Counted from the stretch's first letter, positions 26,347 through 35,968 are shown. The stretch: 64,000 bases of DNA from Desmospora activa DSM 45169 (GCF_003046315.1 NZ_PZZP01000001.1:2170001-2234000); one strand, 5' to 3'. Program-made: numbers and translations. The notes: generated from the letters alone by a model not told the origin.

Positions 26347-27222
26347 TTATTTTTTATAATTGCCAATGGTCGCATCGGTATCCAGCGATTCTTCCAACCG
26401 CTGACGCATCGATTCCACCGGAGCCTCTCTGCCGGTCCAACGCTCAAACGCCAGTGCCGCTTGGTGCACCAACATCCCCAATCCCTCGTGAATCAAAATT
26501 CCCGCCTCTTTCGCCTCCCGCAACAGCCGGGTTTCCCGCGGGTGATAAATCAGATCGCTAACCAATAGGCCAGCATGTAAGAGTTCTTTCTTGATCGGTG
26601 TATCATCCACATGAGGATGCATACCGATCGAGGTGGTTTGCACTACCAAAGAGGAGCGTGCAATCGCTTCTCCCAGGCGAGCAGGCGCTATCCCTTCCGC
26701 CTTTGTCCAGCGGGAGAGACGGTGGGCCAATTCATCCGCTTTGGCCGGGGTACGGTTGACGATGGCGATGGAAGCGGCTCCCGCACGAGCCAAAGCATAA
26801 CCCACTGCGCGAGCCGCCCCGCCCGCACCCACGATGGTAACCGCTTCGCCACGGGGGTTAAATCCAGTTTCATCCGAGAGCGAACGTAGATAACCTTCTC
26901 CATCGGTGTTGGTCCCAACCCAGCGATTTTCCTGCCGCACCACGGTGTTCACCGCTCCAATCGCTTGTGCCGCCTCTTCCACTTCATCCAGATAATCCAT
27001 CACCGCCACCTTATAGGGAATGGTCACATTAAATCCTTGAAAACCGAGGGAAGCCATACCGACGACTGCATCAGCCATACGTTCCTTTTCCACATCAAAG
27101 GCCAGATACACATAAGGGAGGTTCCTGTGCTGAAAGGCGGCGTTCATCATTTGTGGCGACTTGGAGTGAGCCACCGGTCGCCCCAATAAACCGACCGGTC
27201 TCACTTGACTAGTAATTTCCAT
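26347..27222 (-). CDS. aroE: Shikimate dehydrogenase
   Basis: The 291-residue protein has GLLGRPVAHSKSPQMMNAAF for shikimate binding, NVTIPYK with the catalytic Lys, NTDGEGYLRSL, and an NADP Rossmann motif VGAGGAARAVGYAL. It reduces 3-dehydroshikimate in aromatic amino acid synthesis. The ATG at 27222 lies six bases after GGGGGAG and is preferred to the earlier in-frame ATG. It belongs to the yqeG-yqeH-aroE-nadD-yqeK-rsfS cluster. Confidence 0.94.
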   Translation of the reverse strand: MEITSQVRPVGLLGRPVAHSKSPQMMNAAFQHRNLPYVYLAFDVEKERMADAVVGMASLGFQGFNVTIPYKVAVMDYLDEVEEAAQAIGAVNTVVRQENRWVGTNTDGEGYLRSLSDETGFNPRGEAVTIVGAGGAARAVGYALARAGAASIAIVNRTPAKADELAHRLSRWTKAEGIAPARLGEAIARSSLVVQTTSIGMHPHVDDTPIKKELLHAGLLVSDLIYHPRETRLLREAKEAGILIHEGLGMLVHQAALAFERWTGREAPVESMRQRLEESLDTDATIGNYKK

Positions 27223-27261
27223 CTTACGCTCCCCCTTGATTTGCATATGTCAGTTGGAGGG

Positions 27262-27290
27262 GGAGGGATTTTTGAGTAAAAATCCCTTCC
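27262..27290. repeat. Short hairpin sharing ends with the 24.6-kb palindrome
   Basis: GGAGGGATTTTT and AAAAATCCCTTCC face each other across a loop of about five bases. The arms match the outer ends of the larger element at 24614-24796 (AAGGGTTTTTGAG and AAAAATCCCTTCTATCATT). It may be an internally deleted copy or serve as a terminator after yqeH. Confidence 0.5.
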
Positions 27291-27320
27291 ATCATCATGA
27301 TCATCAATGAAACCTGCATT

Positions 27321-28436
27321 TTAAATAACTGCGGGACGAATTTGCACCGATATCCCCTCCGGTACCCATACATCCAGGTGGGCCGGAGCCGTTCCACAGG
27401 AGACCCATCCCAATCCGGGAATGACCACATCTTCTTTTTCCCTTCCCGACAATGAAAACCGATGCCGCTTCAATGGCGGTAGCTGCGACGGGTCTGCCGG
27501 CGGCACCAGTAGCTCACCACGCTGCTTTTCCCACAGCTCGTCCGCTTTCTCCAGCTTGGTGCGGTGGATATAGAGCGAATTGGCCACATAACAGACAAAG
27601 GGTTGACGCGATCCCTCCCGAAAATCGAATCGAACCAGCCCCCCAAAAAAGAGCGTTTGCCCCTCGTTTAGCTGATATCCTTTCGGTTTCATTTCCTTCT
27701 GTGGTGTAACCGCCTTCAACTCCGCAGGCGCTACCCACTCGCTCATGCGATCCTGGCGTACAATCCCCGGCATGTCCACAATATGCTTACCTTCTCCTAT
27801 GGGAATGCGCACCGCATCCAAAGTGGTGCCGGGGTAGGGAGAAGTAGTCACCGCCTCTTCCCCTTCTGCTCCATATTCCCGTAGCAATGCATTGATAAAA
27901 GTGGATTTGCCTGCATTGGCCGTCCCGACGACATACACATCCTGACCGCGCCGCCGCTCTTCAATCACCTGTGCCGCCTCCGGGATGCGCTCCCCTTTTT
28001 CAGCACTGATCAAGACGACATCGACCGGTTTTACCCCCAGCTCCTTGGCTACGCGGTATACCCACTCCTTCAATTTTTGGCGTTTGATCGAACGGGGAAA
28101 CAGATCCACTTTGTTGGCTAAGATCAGGATCGGGTTTCCCCCTGTATGGCGTTGGATACCTGGAATCCAACTGCCAGCAAAGTCAAACAGATCCACCACC
28201 TGCACCACTAGCGCTTTTTTCCCGCCGATTTCAGTCAACCGATTCATATAAGCGTCAGCATGATGCTCTACCGGTGCAACATCATTGTAATGGCGAATCC
28301 GAAAACAGCGCTGGCAGATGATGCGTTCCCGCGTTAGCGCAGAAGGAGGAACATAGCCGCTACCCTTTGGGTCCTCTGTCTGTAGAGAAACGCCACAACC
28401 CTCGCATTGTGCTTTTTCCTGTTGCCATTCGCTCAC
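27321..28436 (-). CDS. yqeH: Ribosome biogenesis GTPase YqeH
   Basis: The 371-residue protein has an N-terminal zinc finger (CEGCG ... CQRCFRIRHYND) and then a circularly permuted GTPase. The order is G4 (LANKVDLF), G5, G1 (GTANAGKSTFINAL) and G3 (DMPG). YqeH acts in 30S subunit assembly. The GTG start at 28436 overlaps the yqeG stop as GTGA, with GGGAGG seven bases before it. Confidence 0.94.
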   Translation of the reverse strand: MSEWQQEKAQCEGCGVSLQTEDPKGSGYVPPSALTRERIICQRCFRIRHYNDVAPVEHHADAYMNRLTEIGGKKALVVQVVDLFDFAGSWIPGIQRHTGGNPILILANKVDLFPRSIKRQKLKEWVYRVAKELGVKPVDVVLISAEKGERIPEAAQVIEERRRGQDVYVVGTANAGKSTFINALLREYGAEGEEAVTTSPYPGTTLDAVRIPIGEGKHIVDMPGIVRQDRMSEWVAPAELKAVTPQKEMKPKGYQLNEGQTLFFGGLVRFDFREGSRQPFVCYVANSLYIHRTKLEKADELWEKQRGELLVPPADPSQLPPLKRHRFSLSGREKEDVVIPGLGWVSCGTAPAHLDVWVPEGISVQIRPAVI

Positions 28437-28954
28437 TTCTTCTCCTCCCATCCCAACATACCCCGCTGTTTCATCCAGCGGAAAACGACTCGTTCCATTA
28501 AGCGGTTCACCTTGGTAAAAACCCCTTCCACCTTTGAAACCGGTGCCACCAAAATCGTATGCAACCCCAACCGGTTCCCTCCCAGGATATCGGTAAACAG
28601 TTGATCTCCCACCATCACCGTTTCCTGCGGAGAGGTCTCCAAACGATTTAATGCCTGCTTAAATGCCAACGACAACGGTTTTCTGGCCGAATGAATCCAC
28701 GGTACGCGCAACGGAGTGGCAAATCGCGACACCCGTGTCCGGGTATTGTTGGAGACAATCATCACCTTAAAGCCCATGCCTCGTAGTTGATCCAACCAAC
28801 TAATCAATTCCGGCGTTGCGTCAAGGCGGTCAGATTCCACCAACGTATTGTCCAAATCGACTATAATCGTTTTAATGCCATTGCGCTGAAGTGCGTTATA
28901 ATCAATTTCATAAATGGATTCCACAAATTCGTCAGGAATAATCCGCTTAAACAC
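28433..28954 (-). CDS. yqeG: YqeG family HAD phosphatase
   Basis: The 173-residue protein has the HAD nucleophile motif IIVDLDNTLVESD and motif VMVGDQLFTDILGGN. It is the first gene of the yqe cluster. The GTG at 28954 with GAGGTGGGG upstream gives the usual YqeG length of about 172. The extra 35 codons of the longer frame look like leader sequence. The substrate is not known. Confidence 0.9.
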   Translation of the reverse strand: MFKRIIPDEFVESIYEIDYNALQRNGIKTIIVDLDNTLVESDRLDATPELISWLDQLRGMGFKVMIVSNNTRTRVSRFATPLRVPWIHSARKPLSLAFKQALNRLETSPQETVMVGDQLFTDILGGNRLGLHTILVAPVSKVEGVFTKVNRLMERVVFRWMKQRGMLGWEEKK

Positions 28955-29150
28955 AGCCCCACCTCGCCGCTTGTTTGATCGGCACTTACTATACCACATC
29001 GTGGAAGGACGAAGCAAAAGAAACCGTCCTTTACATTGGAAAAAAGACGGTTCTCCCACCTCCTAGAAAAAAGCCGTCCTCATCGCATTTTATTGTTATC
29101 TCCATTTCACTGCCCGCAAAATCCTCATCGAGGATCAGTAGCAGGCCATG

Positions 29151-29213
29151 AAAAACACCCCTTAAAAGTAGATCCGTTCACAGGAGATTTTTCCCGTGTC
29201 ACCTTAAGGGGTG
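29151..29213 (-). terminator. Structured terminator after uxaC
   Basis: On the minus strand CACCCCTTAA and TTAAGGGGTG form a perfect 10-bp stem followed by TTTTT. The large loop has a smaller inner hairpin (CACGGG / CCTGTG). Confidence 0.75.
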
Positions 29214-29248
29214 CAATTCAGCGAGACAGTGAGTGGTTTCCTATCTAC

Positions 29249-30670
29249 CTACTCGCTTACCTGAGCCACTCGCTCAAAAGCGAAATAACCCTTTGCGTTA
29301 AAGTAGGAGATCTCCCGCACCATAGATCCGAGCAACTCCAGGTCACTGGGGGCTTCACCCCTCTCCACCCAGCCACCGATCAAGTCACACAAAATGCGGC
29401 GGAAATATTCATGACGGGGATAGGAGAGAAAACTGCGGGAATCCGTCAGCATCCCCACAAATCGGCGCAACACTCCCATCGTCGCTAAGTCGGTCATCTG
29501 CCGTCTTATCCCCTCGGTGTGGTCGTTAAACCACCAAGCGGAACCAAATTGGATTTTACCGGGAACTTCCTCACTCTGATAGTTGCCAGCCATAGAAGCC
29601 AAGACGGGATAATCCTTGGGATTCAAGGAATAAAGAATCGTTTTGGGTAGCGTGCCGTTTTGCTCCAAGCGATTGAGAAACGTCGCCAGCGGACGGGCCA
29701 ATCGCAGATCGTCCATGGAGTCGTATCCCGTGTCCGGACCCAACCGCTGAAAGCCCTGAGTGTTAGCGTTGCGCAGGGCTCCAAGGTGCAGCTGCATCGT
29801 CCATCCGAGGGATGCGTACAATTGCCCTAAAAAGAACAGCGTCCGCGTCTGAAACTTCTCTTCTTCCTCCGCGGTGACCATCTCGCCGGAAAGAGCTTTT
29901 TGATAGATCACAGCCACTTCCTCCATGGTCGATTCCGCCCAGGGAAGCCGATCCAATCCGTGATCGGACAGACGGCATCCTTCTTGATGGAAAAAGCGAG
30001 CGCGGTCCTCCAGTAAGTGCAGGAAATCGTCATAAGTTTGAGCCGTCTCACCCGTAGCTTCCTCCAATTTCCGCACCCATTCTTGAAATCCGGGCATCCG
30101 GATCTTTAAACCTTTGTCAGGGCGATAGGTGGGAAGCACCCAGGTCTCCACCGCTTCAGACTCCCGCAATTTCCGATGATACGCCAAGGAATCCGTGGGA
30201 TCATCCGTCGTCCCCACCATCTCCACCTTGAAGCGCTGCAGAAAGGAACGGGCCGTAAACTCGGGCGTAGCCAACAGCCGATTGGCCTCTTCCCAGATTC
30301 CGTCAGCCGTCTCCTCATTTAGCAGTTGATCAATCCCAAAATAACGCTTTAGCTCCAGGTGTGTCCATACATACAGCGGATTGCCGATCAGATAGGGGAC
30401 CGTGCGCGCCCATGCTCGAAATTTTTCCCGATCGTCAGCATCTCCGGTGATAAGACGCTCCGGGACGCCGTTGGCCCTCATCACCCGCCATTTATAATGG
30501 TCTCCTCCCAGCCAGATGTCGGTCAGATTGAAAAAGGAACGGTCCTCCCAGATTTCCTTGGGGTCCAGATGACAGTGATAGTCGATGATGGGCAAGTCCT
30601 TTGCGTATCGATGATAGAGTTCCTGCGCCGTTTCAGTGGACAGCAGATAATTCTTATCCAAAAATTCCAT
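29249..30670 (-). CDS. uxaC: Glucuronate (uronate) isomerase
   Basis: The 473-residue protein has IDYHCHLDPKEI, with the metal-binding HxH near residue 32. GGDHYKWRVMRANGV, FDHTEG-like NDHTEGIRRQM and LTDSRSFLSYPRHEYFRR follow; all are UxaC blocks. It converts glucuronate to fructuronate or galacturonate to tagaturonate. It is the last gene of a TRAP-GH31-uxaC operon and starts four bases after the GH31 stop region. GGAGG precedes the ATG. No uxaB, uxuA or kdg genes are seen here. Confidence 0.93.
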   Translation of the reverse strand: MEFLDKNYLLSTETAQELYHRYAKDLPIIDYHCHLDPKEIWEDRSFFNLTDIWLGGDHYKWRVMRANGVPERLITGDADDREKFRAWARTVPYLIGNPLYVWTHLELKRYFGIDQLLNEETADGIWEEANRLLATPEFTARSFLQRFKVEMVGTTDDPTDSLAYHRKLRESEAVETWVLPTYRPDKGLKIRMPGFQEWVRKLEEATGETAQTYDDFLHLLEDRARFFHQEGCRLSDHGLDRLPWAESTMEEVAVIYQKALSGEMVTAEEEEKFQTRTLFFLGQLYASLGWTMQLHLGALRNANTQGFQRLGPDTGYDSMDDLRLARPLATFLNRLEQNGTLPKTILYSLNPKDYPVLASMAGNYQSEEVPGKIQFGSAWWFNDHTEGIRRQMTDLATMGVLRRFVGMLTDSRSFLSYPRHEYFRRILCDLIGGWVERGEAPSDLELLGSMVREISYFNAKGYFAFERVAQVSE

Positions 30671-30673
30671 CGA

Positions 30674-33073
30674 TCACCCTCCTACCTTTACATTGATCTT
30701 GCCGTTGTGATCAAGCGGATGCCAACTCTTATCCCCCACTCGTACCCGTCGATTTTCCCCTGGCGGTAAGAGAAGTTGGATCGCTTGATACGGCAGGGGT
30801 TTCTTTCCCTCGCTCCCTAAGGTAACCCGGATCTCCTCCCTCGTCGCCTCCAGATGAACCGTCAACCATGCGCAATCGCCCGTTTGATATCCATATGAAA
30901 TGCCATCATCCTCCAACAAGCGAAGCTCAGCCTCTCCTCCTTCAGGGGACGGATACAGCAATAGCCCTCTTTGTTCCTCATTGTCGGCATTTCCCTTCCC
31001 TGTCGTCACCGGGATGATCGAATTCCCACGGAAAAGGAGCGGGAGTCGGTCCAACGGTGCGTCCAGGTGAATCTTCTGCCCCCCTTCGTACCACTGCCCC
31101 GTGTGATAATCAAACCAACCGGCGGAGTGCCGAGGCAAATATACCTTTCGCTCCCGAGCGCCTTTCTCCACTACAGAAGCCACCAGTAGCAGAGAACCTA
31201 CGAAAAAGTCATCGGATTCCTTAAAACTGTGCGGATCGTGACCATAGTCGTAAAAAGCGGGACGCACAATCGGCTGATCGTATGCGTGGGCTTGGTAAAA
31301 AAGGTGATAGAGATACGGGAGAAACCGGTACCGGAGTTGAAGCGATTGCCTTATGAGTGTTGTCGCCTCTGGATACATCCACGGCTCGTTTACCGTCCCG
31401 TCGTCATTCCAGGAATGGATGGTGAAACGAGGGAGCAACGCCCCATTTTGCACCCAGCGGATCAGCAGTTCCGGCTCCGGGGCGGGCCCTGAAAAACCAC
31501 CGATATCATGGCCGAAATTGTAGATGCCTGAGAGGCTTAGCCCGATCCCCATCGGAATGTTAAATTTCAACGTCTTCCAGCTTGTGTAATTGTCCCCGGT
31601 CCAGGTCTGAGCATAACGTTGCATTCCAGAGCAGCCGGAACGGGTGATGAGATAGGGGCGCTCGGTGGGAGCGTTTTCCCTTTGGCTGTGATACGAAGCT
31701 TGGGTCATCAGCAACGGCATCACAGGACGGAGTCCTTGAATGGAACGGGGGCTCCCAAAACCGTGGACCTGTGCCTCAGAATCCCATATTTCGTATTCAT
31801 TGTTGTCGTTCCAGGTAGACGCGATGCCCACCTGCAACAGTTGCTCCTGGATCTGATCTTTCCACCAGCGAATGGTTTCCGGGTGAGTAAAGTCAAGGTA
31901 GGCTCCCGTGTCATCCCAGAACTGAACGATCTCCGGCTTTTCTCTCCAGCGGTTTTGAACCAACAAGCCCTTCTCTTTTAGTTCCTGAAATCGAGGATGA
32001 TCCTGTAAGAGACAAGGTTTAATGTTGGCACAAAGCTTCATCCCATTTTCTGCAAATGTCTGTACCAATTTCTCGGGCTCTGGAATCTTATCCCGATTCC
32101 AGTGAAAGACATACCGTTTGGCATCGATACTGGTATAACCGGAGGAGAGTTGAAAGGAACTACAGGGAATCTGGTGTGTTTTGCAGTCCTGGATAAATTG
32201 TTGCAACTGCTCCTGAGCATCGGGGGCATCTGTGTAATGCATCGTTGAGCCGGAATAACCCAGACTCCACCGTGGAGGAAACGCTGTCTTGCCCGTCAGC
32301 CACGTATACCGCTTTACCACATCCCGTACACGTGGACCGCCGATGAAATAATAATCCAAATCACCAGCCTCCGCCTGAAAGTAGCGATAAAACCCGTGAT
32401 AGTTGTCCAATTCTGCACCCATGTCAAAAACGGAAGGGGATAGATTATCGTAAAAAAGGCCGTAAGCCATCTGTTTTTCAGGATGGTATGTAATATAGAA
32501 GGGGATGTGTTTATAAAGTGGATCGGTCGTTTCCGCATCATAACCCATCGCATCCAAGTTGTTCATGCGATAACGGCGACCATGCCGATTTAACTTTCCC
32601 GTCTTTTTCCCCAGACCGTAATAATGATCCTTACGGTCCCGCTCCAGATAATGAAAGAGACCGCTTCCCAGGGAACGGTTCCAATTGTAGCTTTGGGTTT
32701 GACGATCACAGGCGATTGGAGTCCAACGACCGCGGTGGTTTTCAAACCAAGTGATGCGAAACCCTTTCAGGTTGACGACGGCTCGGAGTTGGTCCGTTTC
32801 CACCGTCACTGTAACTTTCTCCCGCCAATAGCGAAAGTCAGGTAACGAAAACGGAGAAAGGTCTAGCCGATCCCGCCCTTCATAAGGGATATCTTCCAAT
32901 CCAGGTGCCACTGTCCATGTTTTTGGCTCTTGGAGGTGTTCTCCCTCCGTGATCAGCACGCGAAATAGATTCTCCTCCAGCACAAACAACCGCACAACAG
33001 CCGGTCCATCCTCCTGCTGAAAATGAAGGCCATATGGTTTTATCTCATACGGTGAAAAGAGAGATTCCTGCAT
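30674..33073 (-). CDS. Glycoside hydrolase family 31
   Basis: The about 799-residue protein has the GH31 barrel, with nucleophile Asp423 in TWNDNNEYEIWD and acid/base Asp494 in TWTGDNYTSWK. GLSLSGIYNFGHDIGG is also present. No signal peptide is seen, so the enzyme is probably cytoplasmic. GH31 contains alpha-glucosidases, alpha-xylosidases, alpha-galactosidases and sulfoquinovosidases. The neighbours (TRAP importer and uronate isomerase) suggest that it releases a uronic acid from an imported glycoside, but the substrate is inference. Either TTG at 33076 or ATG at 33073 fits the AAGGAGG site. I chose ATG. Confidence 0.87.
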   Translation of the reverse strand: MQESLFSPYEIKPYGLHFQQEDGPAVVRLFVLEENLFRVLITEGEHLQEPKTWTVAPGLEDIPYEGRDRLDLSPFSLPDFRYWREKVTVTVETDQLRAVVNLKGFRITWFENHRGRWTPIACDRQTQSYNWNRSLGSGLFHYLERDRKDHYYGLGKKTGKLNRHGRRYRMNNLDAMGYDAETTDPLYKHIPFYITYHPEKQMAYGLFYDNLSPSVFDMGAELDNYHGFYRYFQAEAGDLDYYFIGGPRVRDVVKRYTWLTGKTAFPPRWSLGYSGSTMHYTDAPDAQEQLQQFIQDCKTHQIPCSSFQLSSGYTSIDAKRYVFHWNRDKIPEPEKLVQTFAENGMKLCANIKPCLLQDHPRFQELKEKGLLVQNRWREKPEIVQFWDDTGAYLDFTHPETIRWWKDQIQEQLLQVGIASTWNDNNEYEIWDSEAQVHGFGSPRSIQGLRPVMPLLMTQASYHSQRENAPTERPYLITRSGCSGMQRYAQTWTGDNYTSWKTLKFNIPMGIGLSLSGIYNFGHDIGGFSGPAPEPELLIRWVQNGALLPRFTIHSWNDDGTVNEPWMYPEATTLIRQSLQLRYRFLPYLYHLFYQAHAYDQPIVRPAFYDYGHDPHSFKESDDFFVGSLLLVASVVEKGARERKVYLPRHSAGWFDYHTGQWYEGGQKIHLDAPLDRLPLLFRGNSIIPVTTGKGNADNEEQRGLLLYPSPEGGEAELRLLEDDGISYGYQTGDCAWLTVHLEATREEIRVTLGSEGKKPLPYQAIQLLLPPGENRRVRVGDKSWHPLDHNGKINVKVGG

Positions 33074-33088
33074 CAATGAGCTTCCTCC

Positions 33089-34393
33089 TTATAAAAAGCC
33101 AAACCAACGTGGCAAGGTCAAACTGATTTCAGGGATATATGCCACCAACAACAGGGTAATTACAAGTGCTACCACCATCCGGGACAATGGACGAAACACT
33201 TGTTCAATCCGCACGTTGGCAACACTGCATCCGACAAATAAGCAACTGCCCACAGGTGGTGTCATAATGCCGATACAGAGGGCAAAAACGAGAATAATTC
33301 CAAAATGGACCGGATCCACCCCCAGTCCGTTGGCAATCGGCAAAAACATCGGGGTAAATATCAGAATGGCGGGTGTCATATCCAACACGGTTCCCACCAG
33401 TAACAAGATCATAATCATGATGAGTAAAATGATAAACGGGTTATCCGTCATTCCCAGCATCCCCTCACTGATCAAGCTGGGAAGGCCGGTAAACGCCATC
33501 ACCCATGATAGGATGGAAGAAGCTCCGATCAGAAACAACACAATGCTACTGAGAACCACCGTCTCCTTCAAGATTTTTGGAATGTGCTCCCAATGGATCG
33601 AACGATAGATCAGGGAAAGGATCAACGAGTATAAAACAGCAACCGCCGCTCCTTCCGTTGCGGTGAAAACGCCAAAGGAGATCCCTCCGATCACAACCAC
33701 GATCAGCAACAGACTGGGAATAGACTGAATTAGGATTTTACCGACTTGAGTCCAAGAAAGACGCTCATGACTAGGAAGGTTTTGCCGGTGAAACAAAAAG
33801 TGAGTCACGATCATAACGGTCAGCCCCATGAGTATGCCGGGAATTACTCCTGCCATAAACAACGCGGAAATACTGGCACTTCCACTCACCAGGGCATACA
33901 CGATAAATGCATTGCTCGGGGGAATTAACAGTCCTGTTGGGGAAGAGGCAATATTGACGGTAGCGGAAAGGGCAGGATCATATCCTTCTTTCTTTTGCAG
34001 TGGATGCATGATGCCCCCGATCGTCGCTGCCGCTGCTACCCCCGAACCGGATACCGATCCGAAAAATAGGTTTCCCACAACAGTTGTTTGGGCCAGGGAA
34101 CCCGGTAGACGGCCACTGATCAACTTAGCCAGGTTAATCAGCCGCAGGGCGATTCCACCGTTATTCATAATGCTCCCAGCCAATATAAAAAACGGAATCG
34201 CCAGTAGCGCAAAGCTGTCAATACCGCTGGTCAATTTTTGCGCAGCTGTAAAAACCGCAATATCCCAAGGCACCAAGACAAACGCTGACAAGGTCGCCGC
34301 AATCCCAATACTGACAGAGATGGGAACACCAATCACCAAGAGCACCACAAAACTGATGAGCAAAATCAATCCCGCTACGATGGTTACATCCAC
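33089..34393 (-). CDS. TRAP transporter large permease (DctM type)
   Basis: The 434-residue protein has about 12 membrane segments. Family blocks are LAIPFFILAGSIMNNGGIALRLI, GVAAAATIGGIMHPLQKKEGYDPA and GILVFALCIGIMTPPVGSCLFV-like sequence near the end. It is the ion-coupled channel subunit of a TRAP importer and works with the small permease and binding protein directly upstream. Confidence 0.93.
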   Translation of the reverse strand: MDVTIVAGLILLISFVVLLVIGVPISVSIGIAATLSAFVLVPWDIAVFTAAQKLTSGIDSFALLAIPFFILAGSIMNNGGIALRLINLAKLISGRLPGSLAQTTVVGNLFFGSVSGSGVAAAATIGGIMHPLQKKEGYDPALSATVNIASSPTGLLIPPSNAFIVYALVSGSASISALFMAGVIPGILMGLTVMIVTHFLFHRQNLPSHERLSWTQVGKILIQSIPSLLLIVVVIGGISFGVFTATEGAAVAVLYSLILSLIYRSIHWEHIPKILKETVVLSSIVLFLIGASSILSWVMAFTGLPSLISEGMLGMTDNPFIILLIMIMILLLVGTVLDMTPAILIFTPMFLPIANGLGVDPVHFGIILVFALCIGIMTPPVGSCLFVGCSVANVRIEQVFRPLSRMVVALVITLLLVAYIPEISLTLPRWFGFL

Positions 34394-34411
34394 GTGGATA
34401 CCCCCTTATCA

Positions 34412-34885
34412 CTACTGGGATGACGAACGATATAAATCAACCACATGAAACACTTGATACACCAAGATGATCAGACCGGAAATCGGTAACGCGACATTGA
34501 CCACTCCTCGCGGCAATAACAAGATCGCCGTCGTTTCATCCAAGGTTACAAAGAACAAATCAATGCCGCCTTTTATCAATACCACCAGGGCAAATCCAAC
34601 GATGAGCACCATATTAATGAGCTGTAAGCGTTTTCGATTTTTATCGGTCATCTTCTCTTGAAAAAAGGAAAAGGAAAGATGTTGGTTGGTACCGAATGCA
34701 TAGCCAGCCCCTAACATGGCGATCCAAATCAGGCAAATACGCATCAATTCTTCCATAAACGTGCTGGGAGCGTTTAAAACATACCGACTAAATACCTGCC
34801 AGACTACACCCAATACCATCAATACCATTAACGTGGATGTAATCCCCAATAAGCCCCGATCCAACCATCTCCTTATTTGCATCAT
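34412..34885 (-). CDS. TRAP transporter small permease (DctQ type)
   Basis: The 157-residue protein has four membrane segments: LGITSTLMVLMVLGVVWQVFSRYVL, ICLIWIAMLGAGYAFG, MVLIVGFALVVLIKGG and ALPISGLIILVYQ. FMEELMRICLIW is a DctQ block. The start overlaps the binding-protein stop by four bases. GGGGAGGAG upstream serves as ribosome site. Confidence 0.92.
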   Translation of the reverse strand: MMQIRRWLDRGLLGITSTLMVLMVLGVVWQVFSRYVLNAPSTFMEELMRICLIWIAMLGAGYAFGTNQHLSFSFFQEKMTDKNRKRLQLINMVLIVGFALVVLIKGGIDLFFVTLDETTAILLLPRGVVNVALPISGLIILVYQVFHVVDLYRSSSQ

Positions 34886-35892
34886 TCGGAATTCTCCTCC
34901 CCTTTTAAGTTCTCCACAGCATCAATCACATCCCTTGCGAGGGGATCACTTTGGCGATACCTCTCCACCATTGGCTCCAGTTTTTGTCGAAAGGGCTCTT
35001 TATCTACATTGATAAAACGAACGTCCATCGACTTTTCCGCTTCTTGAATCGACAGTTGGATCGCCTCTTGCCAAAGCTCTTTCTGATATTCGGTGGAAAT
35101 CTTGGCAGCTTGACTGACAGCCTCTTTTTGATCATCGGATAACTCATTCCAAGTCTTTGTCGAGATAAGGAGCATATCGGGAATTCGTGTATGTTCCGTC
35201 ACTGCAAATATTTTGGATACCTCACCATGCTTGCTTGAAGTGAGAGCGGTTTCATTATTTTCAGCACCGTCGATCACCCCTTGTTGCAACCCAGTATAAG
35301 TCTCGCCAAAAGCCATTGGAGTAGGGGAAGCCCCCAACTGTTTAATCAGCTCCGCTGCAGCCAAGCTTTCTTGAATCCGAATTTTCATTCCCTTTAAATC
35401 ATCAGGAGTCTGAATCGGTCGATTGGAGTAAAAACTACGAGCTCCGGCATCGTAAAACGTTAAAGCGATATACCCTTGGTCTTCAGTGGACTGATACAGT
35501 TGCTGGATTTCTGGAAGCTGCATAGCGCGGTAAAAATGTTCTTGATTTTCAAAAAGATAGGGAAGGCTAAACACCCGATACGAGGGGGAGAAGCTTTCCA
35601 ACTGACCAGCACTCACTTTGGTCATATCGATGCCGCCTCGTTTCAACTGTTCCAATGCATCCCTTTCAGAACCCAGCACGCCATTGGCGTAAATTTTAAC
35701 CGAGAGTGAACCGTTCGTCCGTTTTTCCACCTCTTCAGAAAAACGCTCTAAACCCTTATGCACGGGATGCTGATCGTTCAAATTGTGAGCGATTGTGATT
35801 GTCTTTTTTGTCGTTGAAGTAGCAACGCCTTGTGCGCCACAACCGCTGATGATTAACATCGTGATCAGAGCGAGGAAACCAAGCCTTCGCAT
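34882..35892 (-). CDS. TRAP solute-binding lipoprotein (DctP type)
   Basis: The 336-residue protein has a lipoprotein signal with Cys18 in LIISGCG. The DctP fold blocks are SLSVKIYANGVLGSERDALEQLKRGGIDMT, LKGMKIRIQESLAAAELIKQLGASPTPMAFGETYTGLQQGVIDGAENN. Such proteins bind organic acids; the conserved Arg in KIRIQ normally holds a carboxylate. With uxaC in the operon, a uronate or uronate-containing sugar is the probable ligand (inference). The ATG at 35892 lies six bases after GAGGGGG. Confidence 0.93.
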   Translation of the reverse strand: MRRLGFLALITMLIISGCGAQGVATSTTKKTITIAHNLNDQHPVHKGLERFSEEVEKRTNGSLSVKIYANGVLGSERDALEQLKRGGIDMTKVSAGQLESFSPSYRVFSLPYLFENQEHFYRAMQLPEIQQLYQSTEDQGYIALTFYDAGARSFYSNRPIQTPDDLKGMKIRIQESLAAAELIKQLGASPTPMAFGETYTGLQQGVIDGAENNETALTSSKHGEVSKIFAVTEHTRIPDMLLISTKTWNELSDDQKEAVSQAAKISTEYQKELWQEAIQLSIQEAEKSMDVRFINVDKEPFRQKLEPMVERYRQSDPLARDVIDAVENLKGEENSE

Positions 35893-35928
35893 AATCATCC
35901 CCCTCACCGAGAATTTGTAAGCCCTTTC

Positions 35929-35968
35929 ATTATAACGTATAATTGATTTGTTGAGTCAACAAATCAAT
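35929..35968 (-). promoter_or_regulatory. TRAP operon promoter with 27-bp palindromic operator
   Basis: A perfect palindrome with 13-bp arms (ATTGATTTGTTGA, centre G) covers 35942-35968. On the minus strand TTGACT (35959-35954) lies inside it, and TATAAT (35934-35929) follows after 19 bases. The ROK repressor encoded 52 bases to the right is the probable ligand; binding would cover the -35 box. Confidence 0.8.

Noticed and set aside
29013-29054. Second hairpin AACCGTC/GACGGTT after uxaC
   Set aside because: The loop is long and the T-run is interrupted; the stem at 29151-29213 is a better terminator.
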